64,000 nt of DNA from Turnera subulata (Eukaryota > Streptophyta > Magnoliopsida > Malpighiales > Passifloraceae), in contig JAKUCV010006825.1 in the NCBI GenBank assembly GCA_028386065.3, positions 251,873 to 315,872 on the forward strand. The letters are read 5' to 3'. The position numbers were made by a program, and so were the translations under genes. The notes below the pieces were generated by a model, which worked only from the letters and a program-made list of their open reading frames with translations, had not been told where the DNA came from and made no database searches. Below, in pieces: positions 10,269 through 21,238 of this stretch; the stretch's first letter is position 1; the number at the start of each line of letters is the position of its first letter.

Positions 10269-10771
10269 AATAGCCTTACATTTTTTAAGTCAAAATTTTA
10301 ATACCTCTCAAATTAATAATATTGCATTAATTTTAGTGCCTACAAATTAATTTTCCTAACACAAACACACTATACCGTAAAAAATATTTTTCCCATTCAT
10401 GAATTTGTAATTGTTGCTGTTTGAATTTTTTAATTCCAAATTCATTTTTTAGTAGCCTTAATAAAAACCAGACTTGACAAGACAAGAAATAATAAATAAT
10501 AATTAACCCCAAGTCAATTTTCTTTGGTTAAAAATTTTTTAATCTTTTTAAAATATCCTCAAAATTTATAATACCTATTTTAGTAGCCTTACATCTTAGT
10601 AGCCTTTAGTTATTAAGAGCCTTTCATTTTTTGGGTTTCAATTTTAATACCCCTCAGTTTAATAATATTGCATCAATTTTAGTGCTTAAAAATTATTTTC
10701 CTAACACAATCACACTATATTCTAAACTCAAAATCCCATAGAATATGTAGTTTCTAGAGCACCTTCCTATT
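10269..10771 (+). repeat. Helitron-derived AT-rich repeat fragment
   Basis: This segment matches, in reverse complement, the repeat array at 39400-41208 (units around AAGGCTACTAA; here TTAGTAGCCTT). It is bounded by element A on the left (flank AATAG) and by a Tekay-type LTR on the right (flank CTATT at 10767-10771). No gene is present. The right edge continues logically into the reverse complement of 41208-41160 across the CTATT duplication (see the inversion finding). Confidence 0.75.
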
Positions 10772-11855
10772 TGTAACAGCCCAGGTAAAAATTTCATTTT
10801 TACCGGGACTGTTTAAGTTAATTTACAGTAATTTACCATTGATTTTAATCTTGGGTAATTAATTCGTGGTAAATCGAACATTGGATTCCGAAACCGAGCC
10901 TTGTCCCACGTTCGGGATTTTTCTGCGGATTTTACGGACCAAAGTTGGGATTTTTCGGGTCCAGGAATCTTCAGAAAAGCCGGGTTTATCCTCGAGTTAA
11001 CGGACCAGAAATAAAGATAAGTGGGTATTCTGGATATTTTCTGGTCCAGGCGGGTCACACTTCACATGCAGCATAGTAACTGCATAATTGAAGCTCAATT
11101 ATTCAGCCGCCTCTTCCTGTTATACCTGTGAGTAACCAATTGTTTTTCAGCCTATATAACTATGTTCTCTTGCCTTCCCAGTACACACAGCCTTCGTCTA
11201 CATCTGCAAAACATCACTGTGTTACCTGCAAACCACCTACTGCATACAAAACCCAACCAGAAGAAGAAAAGAAAAAAAAAAAGAAAACACACACACCCTA
11301 CAGCAAAACTACGTCGTTTTGCAGCAGCCACCTCCCCTTCCTTTCTTCTCCTCTTTTCTTTTCTTCCCCGTGACCACCACCGTGAGCCACCTACCACCTC
11401 CACACCGGCCAAGCCTCACCAAACCGCCACTATCTCGCCACCACCCACTGCTCATTCTCCTCCCTGCCGCGACACCACCTTTCCTCCCCTCGCTGTCCAC
11501 CACGGCAGATCGACCACCGTAGCCAACGAGCAAGACCCGCACCTTGTCCTCCTTCGCGACGCTGCCGCGTCGGTCACCTTCCCTCACGCCACCCTCGTAT
11601 CATCGCCGCCCTCAATTCCGCCGACGTCGCCATCTTCCTCGCGACGTCCACCCGTCGTTGTTGCCGTCTGCTCGCGACCACACCGCCATCCGTCGTCAAC
11701 CCGTGGAGGTCCGGATCTAGAGGTGAGCTGACCCGTTTCCGTTCGGGTCAGGCCGCGGGTTGAAGGGGTGCTGGGCCAAGCCTTGGCACGGGCCCGTGGT
11801 GGGTCTGTAGCTTTGGCCTGGGTCTGGCAACCTGAACCTTGGGCTTGACTACTAG
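10772..11855 (+). repeat. Outer solo LTR, left (5') part
   Basis: It starts TGTAACAGCCCAGG and follows the start of LTR A closely (the CGGATTTTACGGACCAAAGTTGG block). A TATA-like CCTATATAAC lies near 11150 and a donor-like GAG|GTGAGCTG near 11721. Homology stops at 11855, where a second LTR is inserted. The missing remainder is found inverted at 41209-42811, whose end next to 42811 continues the expected sequence (GGGCCCAG followed by an A-rich stretch, as at 8870-8900 in LTR A). Confidence 0.82.
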
Positions 11856-12820
11856 TGTAACAGCCCGGGTAAAAATTTTGGATTTTTACCGGACTGTAAA
11901 AGTCTATTTACTGTGATTTACTGTTGAATTAATCTTGGGTAATTAATTCAAGGTAAATCGGGAGTCGTTTTTTGAAACCGAGGGTTTTCCCGCGCTCGTG
12001 ATTTTCCCGCGGATTTTTCGAACCTAAGTTGGTATTTTTCGGGTTTCGGAATTTCTCAGAAAATCACACCGGAAAATAACTAAGGAGGTATCTGTTATTT
12101 TTTGGTCCGGATCGGACTCGCCCGTAATGCGGACGAATTGAATTATTGGAAAATCACATGTTCAATAGTAGCTATCAGTTTATAAAAAGGAAGTGAAGCC
12201 GGTGGAAGGAAGGGAAGAAGAAGAAAAAAAGAAAGGAGAGAAAAAAAAAAAGAGAGAAGAAAAAAAGAGAGAAAAAGAAGAGAGGAAAAAAAAAGAAAAA
12301 GAGAGAAAAAGGGAAAAAAATAAAAGAAAAAAATAGGAAAAAAACAGGAAAACAGAAAACACAGAGTGAGGAAAAAAAAAGAAATTCGGAAAAATAGAGA
12401 AAGAAAAGAAAAGAAAAGAAAAGAAAACAGAAAATACAAAAAAATAGAAAAAGGAAAAAGAAGAGAGTGCACTATTCATCGTCAACCCCGGCCTCTCCTC
12501 GTTACTGCTCACCTCGAGCCGTTCCCCGGCGAATCTCGTGCCACCGCTGCCACCTCTTTGTTCGCGGTACCGTCGCGACCTCACCCCCGCCGGCTCCGAG
12601 TCGATCCGTCGCCGGTGCCGCCCTGACGCGCCAACGACCCGGAGGAGGACCCGCGGATCTTGCTTCCTCCGCTCCTGCGCCCGCTGCCGTCAACCTTCCG
12701 CCTCCTTCCCGACGCCCGTGGAGTCGCCGCTTCTCGCCGCGCCTCGCCTACCTTCCTCGCGCTGCGTCGCGCCGTCCCCAAGGTAAGGATCCGTGTGCTG
12801 GACGGGTTGTGACCGTTTGA
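11856..12820 (+). repeat. Inner solo LTR, left (5') part
   Basis: It starts TGTAACAGCCCGGG, inserted in the outer LTR (flank ACTAG at 11851-11855). It contains a long purine tract (about 12185-12465), a GC-rich leader and a donor-like CCCAAG|GTAAGGATCC near 12781. Homology ends abruptly at about 12820 against LINE sequence. The right-hand part is at 42812-43984 in inverted orientation, ending next to GCTAG (read in LTR sense). About 300 bp of LTR between the halves seems lost. Open frames in the GC-rich part are not genes. Confidence 0.8.
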
Positions 12821-13368
12821 CAATTAACATATTTCCACATCCACTTAACAAAAGTCATCTATTTTTAGCAAGAATATTCCCAATACCCAGATCCTGATCT
12901 TTTGGTTTAGCTATTTTGTGCCAAGCAACCATGCACATCTTTCTCTTTTCCCCACATTCTCCCCACAAGAAGTTCCTCTATAAACTTACAATCTTCTTAG
13001 CCACATCACCAAGGGTCACCTTACCACCAAGGGACAAAAATTTGCTCTTCCACACAACTAACCTACTCTTGATCCTATCAATCACAGGATCCCAAGCCTT
13101 AATCCTCTGCATATTCCTCCCTACAGAAAGGCCAAGATATTTGATAGGCAGTTGTTCGACCTTGCTTAAAAGCATACCTGCCAACTCATTACTCCTCTGC
13201 GAACAGATATTAATCCCTACCACAGTACTCTTATGAAAGTTAATGCTAAGCCCAGACATCACTTCAAAGCACCTCAACACCCTCTTCAAGTTCATCAAAG
13301 AATTAACATCCTCCAGGCAGAAAAATAAAGTGTCATTAGCAAATCTCTGCAACAAGGTAACATTCACT
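12821..13368 (-). pseudogene. LINE ORF2 fragment: RT palm to thumb
   Basis: On the minus strand this reads RFANDTLFFC (family motif FADD; the second Asp position is changed, with N before D), then LSINFHKST, LPIKYLGLSVG and WKSKFLSLGGKVTL. It continues to WGKEKK, MVAWHKIAKPK and KWMWKYVN, ending at the 12820 junction. This is the second half of the RT and the following conserved region of a plant L1-type LINE. The next portion of such a LINE (zinc-finger end and poly-A) begins at 43985 on the plus strand, as expected if one LINE was cut by an inversion. Confidence 0.82.
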
Positions 13369-14436
13369 TATGATACAGTCATGAATGTGGAAAAACCAAA
13401 TGATTGTGGACTGATTAACGTTTTTACAAGCTACTCCTTTTAATGCTTATGTCAAAGATGGGCATTTTAAACCTGAACAGTCCATGTAACTCTTTTTATG
13501 CTTACTGAGTTGATGAGCTTTCCTCCATCGCGATGCAGATGAAAAAGTAAAGGAATTTGGATGGTCAGAGAATGTCAGTCCTCCAAGTTGAAACTCAATG
13601 ACAGTGCTACATCTGCTACTTTGCTAGGTTCAAAGTGAAATGCTAACAGCAATGCATTGCAAGAAATTTAACTGCCGGCCGGAACCTATCGCTCTGTACA
13701 GTTGATATGCTACAATAATGAGGGTACAGTAAGCCACCTTCAATCCCAACCAATGACATTTTCAAACTGAGATGCCACTACAATACAAGAAGTGTTAACA
13801 CTTACACCTAAGCTTTGTGTTTAATTCACAGTGCATTTGTGGGTTCCAATGCCTATGCCTAGTAACGGGAGAACTGTCAACCCAGCAATCCTGATGAAGC
13901 ATTCGGAGCTCTCAATTCTCATATTGTAGGAGCAGTGTAAGGAAATCATTGTCAGAGTGCTTACTGGTGCCTAAACTGAGTTCTAGCTCAGAGCTTGCCG
14001 AGGTAATCTATTTTTAGTCCAAGTGCCTCTGATAATAGTCCAAACAAACCATCCCTAACTTTATTACTTGCTTCGAGTACTCTTATATGATATTCCCGCA
14101 TTGATCAAGTCATAGAAATACAGGAAGCGGCATATTAGACTACAATGGGCTCAACCGTGTTTTTCAATTTGCGCGCCGCGCTATCAGTTCTCCTGTGTTT
14201 TTTTATGTTTACTCCAGTTCCTTCAAATTCTGGCGTTTTGTCCACCGAGATCAATTTTGATTAACGGTCATTATCTTCATTCATAAAAAAAGGTATTAGA
14301 AAAACACAATTAAAAAACAATTCAACCTTCCAGTTACATTTATAAGGTCCAAGGGGAAAAAAGGTGACAGAATTCAGATAACCAAACAGGATGACTCAAC
14401 TAATTAACTAGCAACCTCTTATCATTTTCTGTTTCA
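13369..14436. other. Intergenic stretch, nothing recognised
   Basis: About 1.07 kb of mixed-composition DNA between the LINE fragment and the Copia gag. No open frame with family resemblance and no LTR or primer binding site was recognised. The expected 5' LTR and primer site of the Copia element are therefore missing or too decayed to see. Confidence 0.5.
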
Positions 14437-15489
14437 TTGCCTAAAGAGATATTACCAATGGCTGAATTTCAACTCGAGAATGTTGTTGCTGCTACCGCCG
14501 CCGTTGCAGTTGGATCCCAAGTCCAACCTGTCATCACATATGCAACACCTTATCCCGACGTGTCCAGAATCGAGGTGTTTGCCGGTGCAAATTTCAAGAG
14601 ATGGCAGGAGCGTATTTTTTCAACACTTGACGTGCACGGGGAGGCCTACGCTTTAACAGAATCAAAGCCAGCAACCAATGATCAAAAACAGATGGAAAAT
14701 TGGCTTAATGCCAATAAGGTTTGCCGACATACAATAATTCAAACTTTATCCAATGAACTTTTTGACATTTATGCATCTTACAAGGAAGCAAAAGAAATCT
14801 GGGATAGCATGGTGGAAAAATATACCGCAGAAGATGCTTCGAAGCAGAAATTTGCCATTTCTAACTTCTACAAGTGGGAGATGAAGGAAGACAAATCTGT
14901 TACCAGTCAGATAATAGAGTACCAGAGGCTTGTAGAGGACCTGAAGGCGGTGAAGATGTCTCTATTTGACAAATTTCTTGCAGGTTCCCTGATCGAAAAG
15001 CTACCCAATTTGTGGAAGGACTACAAACACAACCTGAAGCATAAGCACAAGTTGATGCCACTCAAGTACTTGATCACTCACATCCACATTGAAGATAAGA
15101 ACAAAGGAGAACTCAAAGGTGCGATTGCCAAAGAGACGACAGCCAAAGCTAACTTGGTAGAAGGTACCTCCGGTTCAAAGCAGTTTAATTACAATAAGAA
15201 ATCTGGTTACAGCCCTAAAATTACTAACCCCACCTCCTTTAAGAAGAAAGGAAATTGTTTTGTCTGTGGAAAGCCAGGACACTTTGCATCATAATGCAGG
15301 AAGAGGGTCAGAAATGGCAATCCTCCTAAACCAAGTGCTAACTTGGTTGAAGGAGATGACATAATTGCTGCGGTCATTTCTGAAACCTTTTTAGTCGCCA
15401 ATGTGAAAGACTGGGTAGTAGACTCTGGTGCTACCAGGCACATCTGCACAAGCAAAGATGCCTTTTCCACCTACGCCGCGGTAGGGGAT
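14437..15489 (+). pseudogene. Copia gag and start of protease, interrupted
   Basis: The protein (start at 14437, or more likely MAEFQLENVV at 14458) has the UBN2-type Copia gag fold region. Recognisable parts are FAGANFKRWQERIFSTLDVHG, ESKPATNDQKQMENWLNANK, ELFDIYASYKEAKEIWDSM and FLAGSLIEKLPNLWKDYKH. A CCHC knuckle (CFVCGKPGHFAS) is followed by a TAA where the final Cys is expected. The next ~190 bp still encode the protease start (WVVDSGATRHICTSKDAFSTYAAVGD) with an intact D-S-G. The frame is cut at 15489 by the Ty3-type element with target duplication GGGAT and resumes at 24505. Confidence 0.88.
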
Positions 15490-18400
15490 TGAAACGCCCA
15501 CACCTCCAATTACCCGACATATAGTAATTACTGAATAACAGTGCTGACACGAGGCATAAACAATGAATATGTATATTAGAGAAACTGGCCCAACGGCCCA
15601 ATGTCAAATACACGTCACCCGTTCTCGGGGACAACAACAATAGCACAGCGGAAGCAGTTACTAACTTAGAGTCAAGATATGCAAAGCCCAATGCTACGTA
15701 ATGGATCCGAGTCCTGTCTGAGGATACTCCACAGCTTGACCGGTGCGAACCTGTACTGAGAACAAAACAATCTATGTGACCGAGTCACGTAGGCGAGGGG
15801 TGAGTCCGAAGTGCTCACAGGGTAAAATCCACAAGTAAATATAAATATACGGGCAACCAATAATAACCAAGCCACAAGCAATAACTCCACAGCAAGCAAC
15901 AACAGAAGGTGCTCACTAGACTCCAGATAGTTCTCGGTTTTGTCCTAGACACGCTAATCCAATTTTATTGGTAGGGCCCCTATCACTAGTTAAATGTTGG
16001 CATTCGCCAGGTAGCCGATCTAGCTAGACCCAGGGTACTCCCCGTAAATCATAATCATAAATCAAAACTGGCACAGTCTGGGAGCAGACCCCAAGCACAT
16101 CTCCCCTGTGCAAATAATAACAACTCGGTACAGTCTGGGAGCAGACCCCAAGCACATCTCTGTTGTACCAACACTGGACTACCATCAGGCTACCAACATC
16201 TAACCGTGATACTAATGTCTAAGTGAGTCCGTTATTATTATTATTATCTTTCTTGACACAATACCGATGCTAATCTCTTATCACCTTTTCCGAGCAGGCT
16301 CCCGACCTCTCCGCTCGTAATCACAAATCAAACCATTATCACAAGCCGGTACCCCCAGTACCCAACTCTCACTTGTCTCAACAACAACAACAATAATAAA
16401 TTCAAGATTAGCAATGACAACAATAATCAATTCAATCCAACGCACAACAAACCATTCACAGCCACAAAGTAGTATCATACCAGCAGATACAACACACAAC
16501 AGTAACTTGGTATTACGGGCATCATATCGATATTTACTTATCCTCACCTGGTATTCCTTGGAAGCTGATCTTTGATTAAGCCACGATATCCCTATATTTA
16601 TAACAACAATAATCACTTACGATGCACAAACAAATATGATCATGCATGATGCGGGTTTTAGAAATTATTATACGACTTATCTTATACCAAGTCTAATTTT
16701 TATTATTTCCATAATTTTTTTTAATATAAGATTAGCCTCTTTAATTGATACACCAATTATACTTAATTTCAAATTAAATCCGAAACCGAACTTCCAAGCC
16801 GATATCCCGGCCCTTTAGTCGCTCGTGGTACGTACATTCATTAAGTAAACCTTATATAGCCATATATTTATAGAATTATAACCGTTTAATAAATCAAGTG
16901 ATGGTCCAATATTATTTTTGCCATATAACATGATAGAAGTATAACCATATATACATAGCCAATACTATTTAAAACTAAATGTAATAGGATAATTATATGT
17001 GTTAATACTATTTAAAACTAAACGTAATAGGATAATTATATGTGTCTTAGGCCTTTTATCTTAATTATCCCGAGTAAAGCATAAATTCGATAAACCAGAA
17101 AAATAGACAATATCATGGGCCTTCTTTTGTAGCCCAATCGGAAAAGCATAATTAAAAGGCATAAATTGAATTATGAAATTAAAGCATAAATTGATATTAG
17201 ATTAATTGAATTAATAGCTCGTCTATTAACGTCATGATAAAATTCCGGGTCCATTAATGTTCATGAATAGTCCAAAGGGTGATAATTACCCAAAGTCCAA
17301 GTCCGGGTTCACTGGAAAATACCCGAGGCTTCGCCGAAGTAAACCCGAGGCTGCCGGATTCCGGCCAGCACTGTTCCCGCAGTTACTATTCATAGTAGTC
17401 CATGGTAGTCCTCAGCTACTGTTCACTGTTCGACCCAGCACCAGCTCCGCACGTCCATGTCATCAACCCGGCCACCACCATTGCCATTGCAACCTCCTGG
17501 TGGCCGGAGCACCACCAAACCACCGCGTCCAACACCCAAAACAACGCCACCCACAGCCACAGTAAGACCATCAACGTCTTCTCCACCCGCATTCACCATA
17601 GCACAAACCCACAACAACCAATTGAACTCAATTAAACGCGACCCAAACATCAAAATCAACTGACAAACCAATTAATCCGTCGAGCGAAGGCAAAGGGGTT
17701 TGGGGTTTCTTACCATTGAACCTGCTGACGGCGACAGCGGCGCGAATTTGCAGGGAGCGGCGGTGACTGAACAGGAGAAGGGTACGGAGGCGACCTGCGG
17801 TTTCGCCCCTCTGCTCAAAGGCGGCTTCGGCGGCGGCGGTTGTGTGAGGCAGCGCTTTCCTTGCCTCAATGGTGACGAGCTCGACTCGTCCGTGGCGGCG
17901 GTCGCGAGCAGATGCCGGGAGAAGAGAAGGGTGTGGCAGCAGACTGAGGAGGAGAGGAGAAGAGGCGGGGCTGCGAGGGAAGGAGGAAGAGGGTGGAGGG
18001 CAGCAACAGAGGCGACAGAGGAGAGGGAGAGAGGGTGATGGTGGGGTTGGCGCAGTGAGGAGGCGATTTAAAGCGGATGAAGAGAGGAAGAGGACAAGCA
18101 CAGGGAGGAGAAGAAAATATCCAGTGGAGAGGAGTGATTGGGAAGGAGAAGGAATCGGGGAAGAAAAGTGAAAGAGAAGGAGAAGGAAAGAGTGAAGAAG
18201 AAGAAGAAGAAAAAGAAAAGTGGGGAAGAAGGAGAAGAAAAGAAAAATCGGGAGAAGGAAAGAAAAGAAAAGAAGAAAAGAAAAAGAAAATAGAAAAAAA
18301 AGGAGAAAAAGACAACAAAAGATGACCCGAGAGAGAGAAAAATTGTGGCTCGGGTGTCGGCAGCATTATTGGTCCAAGAAAAGACCAAAATACCCTCACG

Positions 18401-18779
18401 TTCGTTCTTTAGTCCGTTTACGTCACAAGGGCGTTTTCGTCTTTCCGAAATTCGTCCCGGTTCCGAAAACACAACTTAGGCTCAGAAAATCCAATTAATT
18501 CTTCTAAGCATCGTACAAGTCCCGGAATTGCAAACCGAGGCTCGGTAAGCGGTATAAAATTCCCAGTAACCTGAGATAACTCTCGGAATTAAATTTCGAA
18601 GCTCGGAACACGGCAGAGAACACTCCAGAACATCACGTTTTACCGAAGATCGGATTCGAGGTTAGATTACTCTCGGTAAGATTCTCGGATGATTCTTGTT
18701 TAACGGTAAAACTTTATTATCCACTGTAAAGATCAAACGACTCGGTAAAATTTACAAAAATTTTACCCGGGTCGTTACA
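15490..18779 (-). repeat. 3' LTR of the non-autonomous element
   Basis: A 3290-bp LTR, TG...CA on the minus strand (TGTAACGACCCGGG start, GGGCGTTTCA end). It shows the same internal order as other Tekay-like LTRs here. It contains a purine tract (18130-18330), a donor-like AATG|GTAAGAA near 17711, a mini-exon candidate at 16548-16591, a pair of nested hairpins at 16071-16169 and the conserved GTGAGCACTTCGGACTC block near 15806-15822. Proline- or lysine-rich open frames inside it reflect base composition. Confidence 0.9.
16071..16169 (-). other. Paired nested hairpins in the LTR
   Basis: Two units share the inner hairpin GTCTG-GGAG-CAGAC (16076-16089 and 16133-16146) and a constant CCCAAGCACATCT segment. 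Each is closed by an outer stem. In unit 1 it is GCACAG (16071-16076) with CTGTGC (16106-16111); in unit 2 it is GGTACA (16127-16132) with TGTACC (16164-16169). The outer stems differ but remain paired. The same two units occur in the other LTR near 21819-21915. Confidence 0.65.
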
Positions 18780-18925
18780 GTCTACCCTCCTTAAAAGAAT
18801 TTCGCCCTCGAAATTTCGTCATCTTGTTCGTGGGTCCTACCATGATAAGCTTCTGGCATACTTTTCCAGCTGTCCCAACCTAACACGTTATCCCGCTTAT
18901 ACCCTCACGCATCTTTTGGTTTCCT

Positions 18926-18933
18926 TATAAAAA
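18926..18933 (+). promoter_or_regulatory. TATA box for the small gene at 18968
   Basis: TATAAAAA in TTCCTTATAAAAACC lies 35-42 bp upstream of the ATG at 18968, on the strand antisense to the retroelement. Spacing implies a very short 5' leader. Confidence 0.45.
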
Positions 18934-18967
18934 CCAAACCTCATATCCTGGCAACTCACTCTCAACC

Positions 18968-19366
18968 ATGGACTCTCCACTCAGACAGAGAACTACCTCT
19001 GACTCCGAGGATAACAGCTACATCGGTGGTATTGCTTTCCCAACAGACTCCGATGAAGAACCTCTGAAGAAACGTTTCAAGACAAACATCATCGGCCTGA
19101 AGGAGCATATGGTCGTTTCCAGGAAACGGCAAAAGAAACCTGTCGGCAAAGAGGAGCCTTCCGGACACAAGGATGCTGAAGATAAGATGGGCAAAGTAGT
19201 CTCTGAGGGCAGTACACCACTAAAGACGTTGGAGCATTTAAATGCTTCTCTGAAGATGACCAACTCTTGTCTGATACAGATCAGGTGGGCTTGTGACGAA
19301 CTTTCCACTCAGATCAAGAACATGCGTAGACATGCCAAAAATTTAGAAAAGCAAGTTGTTCCGTAG
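18968..19366 (+). CDS. Small basic protein, family not recognised
   Basis: A 132-residue open frame, antisense to the host retroelement, with a TATA box just upstream. The N-terminus is acidic and serine-rich (TSDSEDNSY, DSDEEPLKKRFK). A lysine/arginine cluster around residues 52-60 (RKRQKKP) looks like a nuclear localisation signal. The C-terminal third (about residues 85-130: LKTLEHLNASLKMTNSC, then MRRHAKNLEKQVV) has heptad-like hydrophobic spacing suggesting a coiled coil. No catalytic motif is visible. Intactness in a young insertion is compatible with function but does not prove it. It may be a captured host gene piece or an accessory frame of this element family. Confidence 0.5.
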   Translation: MDSPLRQRTTSDSEDNSYIGGIAFPTDSDEEPLKKRFKTNIIGLKEHMVVSRKRQKKPVGKEEPSGHKDAEDKMGKVVSEGSTPLKTLEHLNASLKMTNSCLIQIRWACDELSTQIKNMRRHAKNLEKQVVP

Positions 19367-19593
19367 GATTCTCCCTTTCTGTTGTATAGAATTATTGGAA
19401 TAAACAAGTCATGTTTTTGTTGTTGCTTGTTTGTTATTTTTATTATTGTTATTATTATTATTTTTATCGTAGTTGCTTATTTACGAAATCCAAAATTTTT
19501 ATTGATGATTTTAAAAGAAACACATAAAAGAACAATTTAAAATAAAATAAAAATTAACAAGAAGAAAACGAAACCGGTCACAAAGAAATTAAA

Positions 19594-19968
19594 TTAAAAC
19601 TTGTTTTTCTTATGCAGCTCTAAAGACAGGGCACCTAGATCCTCGACTTCGTGCATCGCTGCTTGCAGACGTTGTCGGAGATACTGATTCTCCTTTTGCA
19701 GACGACGTTCGTTATCTCGCAACGCAATGATGACGTCACGGGCACGTCCCGTGATCCTCTCGTCGATCCACTGGAAGAATCGGCAACCACCTTGTTCATA
19801 GTTTCCGCATGAACGGAATCGTCTTCCGGGATTCGTGTCCCTCCAAAACATCCAAACAGGAGCAACCTCGTTGCATATGCACCGTACACGTGTTATCGTT
19901 CCGTCAATTTGGCCACGTTGGCCTCTGATGGAAGTGATAGAAGGTGTGGAGGATGTAGATGAAGCCAT
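19594..19968 (-). CDS. GRF-type zinc-finger protein (124 aa)
   Basis: The start chosen is the ATG at 19968 (MASSTSSTPSI); the frame remains open upstream to 20169 but that part is hydrophobic and unlike the family. Residues about 28-65 form a GRF zinc finger: a C-x-C start (CICNE), PVWMFWRDTNPGRRFRSC, and GGCRFFQWID. GRF fingers bind single-stranded nucleic acid in other proteins. A coiled-coil-like tail follows (NERRLQKENQYLRQRLQ, then MHEVEDLGALSLELHKK). This GRF plus coiled-coil layout is common in small plant proteins, many transposon-associated. It lies in the sense orientation of the element and divergently from the gene at 20340, sharing about 370 bp between starts. Confidence 0.75.
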   Translation of the reverse strand: MASSTSSTPSITSIRGQRGQIDGTITRVRCICNEVAPVWMFWRDTNPGRRFRSCGNYEQGGCRFFQWIDERITGRARDVIIALRDNERRLQKENQYLRQRLQAAMHEVEDLGALSLELHKKNKF

Positions 19969-20339
19969 AGGAAGAAAAGCCAGATTGTCAAAGTGAAAAG
20001 AAATAGTGAGATGTAAGTGATCTGGAAAGCACTCGTATTTGTAACCAGAAAACAGCCCAAATGGTGAAGCAATAATCGAGGTAATGGCAAAATTTTCAAA
20101 AAGCAAAACCTTGGAGATTGAAAACGGTTTGGATTTTGTGAAAAAGATATTTGTCTTTCCTATCACCAAAAACCTTTAGACTTTCCGAAAATTAATGGGG
20201 TCCACACTTTGAAAAACAAACAACACGCTTTCTCCATCCAGAGTGTAAAAGAGAAGAATCATGTGGTGGAGAGGATATCGCTTAGGAAAAATTTGTTTAA
20301 AACACGTTTAGAAAAATTACCAAGAGACGACGACACAGG

Positions 20340-21022
20340 ATGCCTTCTCCAGCTATTGTCTTTTTCGTTGAGGGGGCCTTCCTTGGAAAGAGGAATCGGT
20401 TAGCTTTTAGTTTGATGAATGAGTGGCCAGAGGAATTACCAAACGATCTTGGCAGAATTCCTCGTTTGGTTTTCATGGACGAACTCTATTCGTCTCGATT
20501 CTTTGTCACTCCTATGGAAGAGACATTCTTCCTAGAGGAGCAAAGTAACCTCAGGACTTCTTACCATGGCTCGGCCAATTCCGTCATGTTTTTCATTTCT
20601 GATAAACTTCAAGAATTCCGATTGGAGCCTACTTTCATGTCCTGAACCAAGGTAGCTATTACCAGATTTCTATGGTTACACTGGGTGTTCTTGGAGTAAC
20701 TAGATTACCACCTTCTTGGCCTAGGGTTCAACTACTGGTGTGGAACTGCAGAGGAATCGCTAGGCGTTCCCATGAGTTCGTGCGTACCTTGAGGGATCTG
20801 AAGAACCAGTACAAGCCCAACATGGTTCAGTTAACGGAGACCTTGTGGCATCAAGAAGATGATCATGGTGTCAATCCTCTTCGGTTTCCTCAGCTAAATC
20901 GGTTCGAGCTTCCAGGTCAACAAAATATGGGCGGTATGTGGTTTTCATGGAGTGAATCTATTAGGGTCAATATTACTAATGACTCGAACAGTTTCCGAGT
21001 CAATGTTGTACCCGCCAGATAA
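20340..21022 (+). pseudogene. Unrecognised domain fused to an endonuclease-like (EEP) start, copy A
   Basis: The first part (20340-20645) reads FFVEGAFLGKRNRLAFS, IPRLVFMDELYSSRFFVTP, MEETFFLEEQ and VMFFISDKLQEF, a family I do not recognise. A one-base deletion near 20630, judged against copy B at 52367, shifts the frame. The protein continues in the frame of 20672-21022 with VQLLVWNCRGIARRSHEFV, MVQLTETLWHQ and GGMWFSWSESIRVNI. That is the N-terminal portion of an endonuclease/exonuclease/phosphatase fold as in LINE ORF2. Both copies stop at the same position and share 3' flanking sequence. About 225 residues originally. It runs antisense to the retroelement. Confidence 0.65.
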
Positions 21023-21238
21023 TATTAATAATAATAACATTATGTATACTTAAGCATGTGTGACAAATCATTTACCATTATATGAATGTTCCGCGGCAAG
21101 CTGGCATTCCTCGACCGGATCCATAATGCACTAACTATATGATATGCATGTATCATGTTAATCATGTGGAGCGAGCTATGCACTGCAAACAAGCACAACA
21201 AACACACCAACGACCTACCGCCCGCTCCGCTACCAAAA

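Noticed and set aside
10268..10273. AATAG and CTATT flanks of 10269-10771 as one target duplication
   Set aside because: They are reverse complements, not direct repeats; CTATT instead pairs with the inverted end at 41204-41208.
11128..12823. Long Pro/Ser/Thr-, Phe- or Lys-rich frames
   Set aside because: Composition artefacts of C-rich leaders and of the 12185-12465 purine tract inside LTRs.
17423..18498. Frames of 82-177 residues, repeated at 23129-24294
   Set aside because: They fall within the two LTR copies and follow purine or GC skew; no family motif and no conserved start.
20672..21022. An ordinary LINE ORF2 start
   Set aside because: The endonuclease-like part ends at the same stop in two copies and is preceded by a conserved unrelated domain, so it is treated as part of a separate gene, though a LINE origin of that half is likely.
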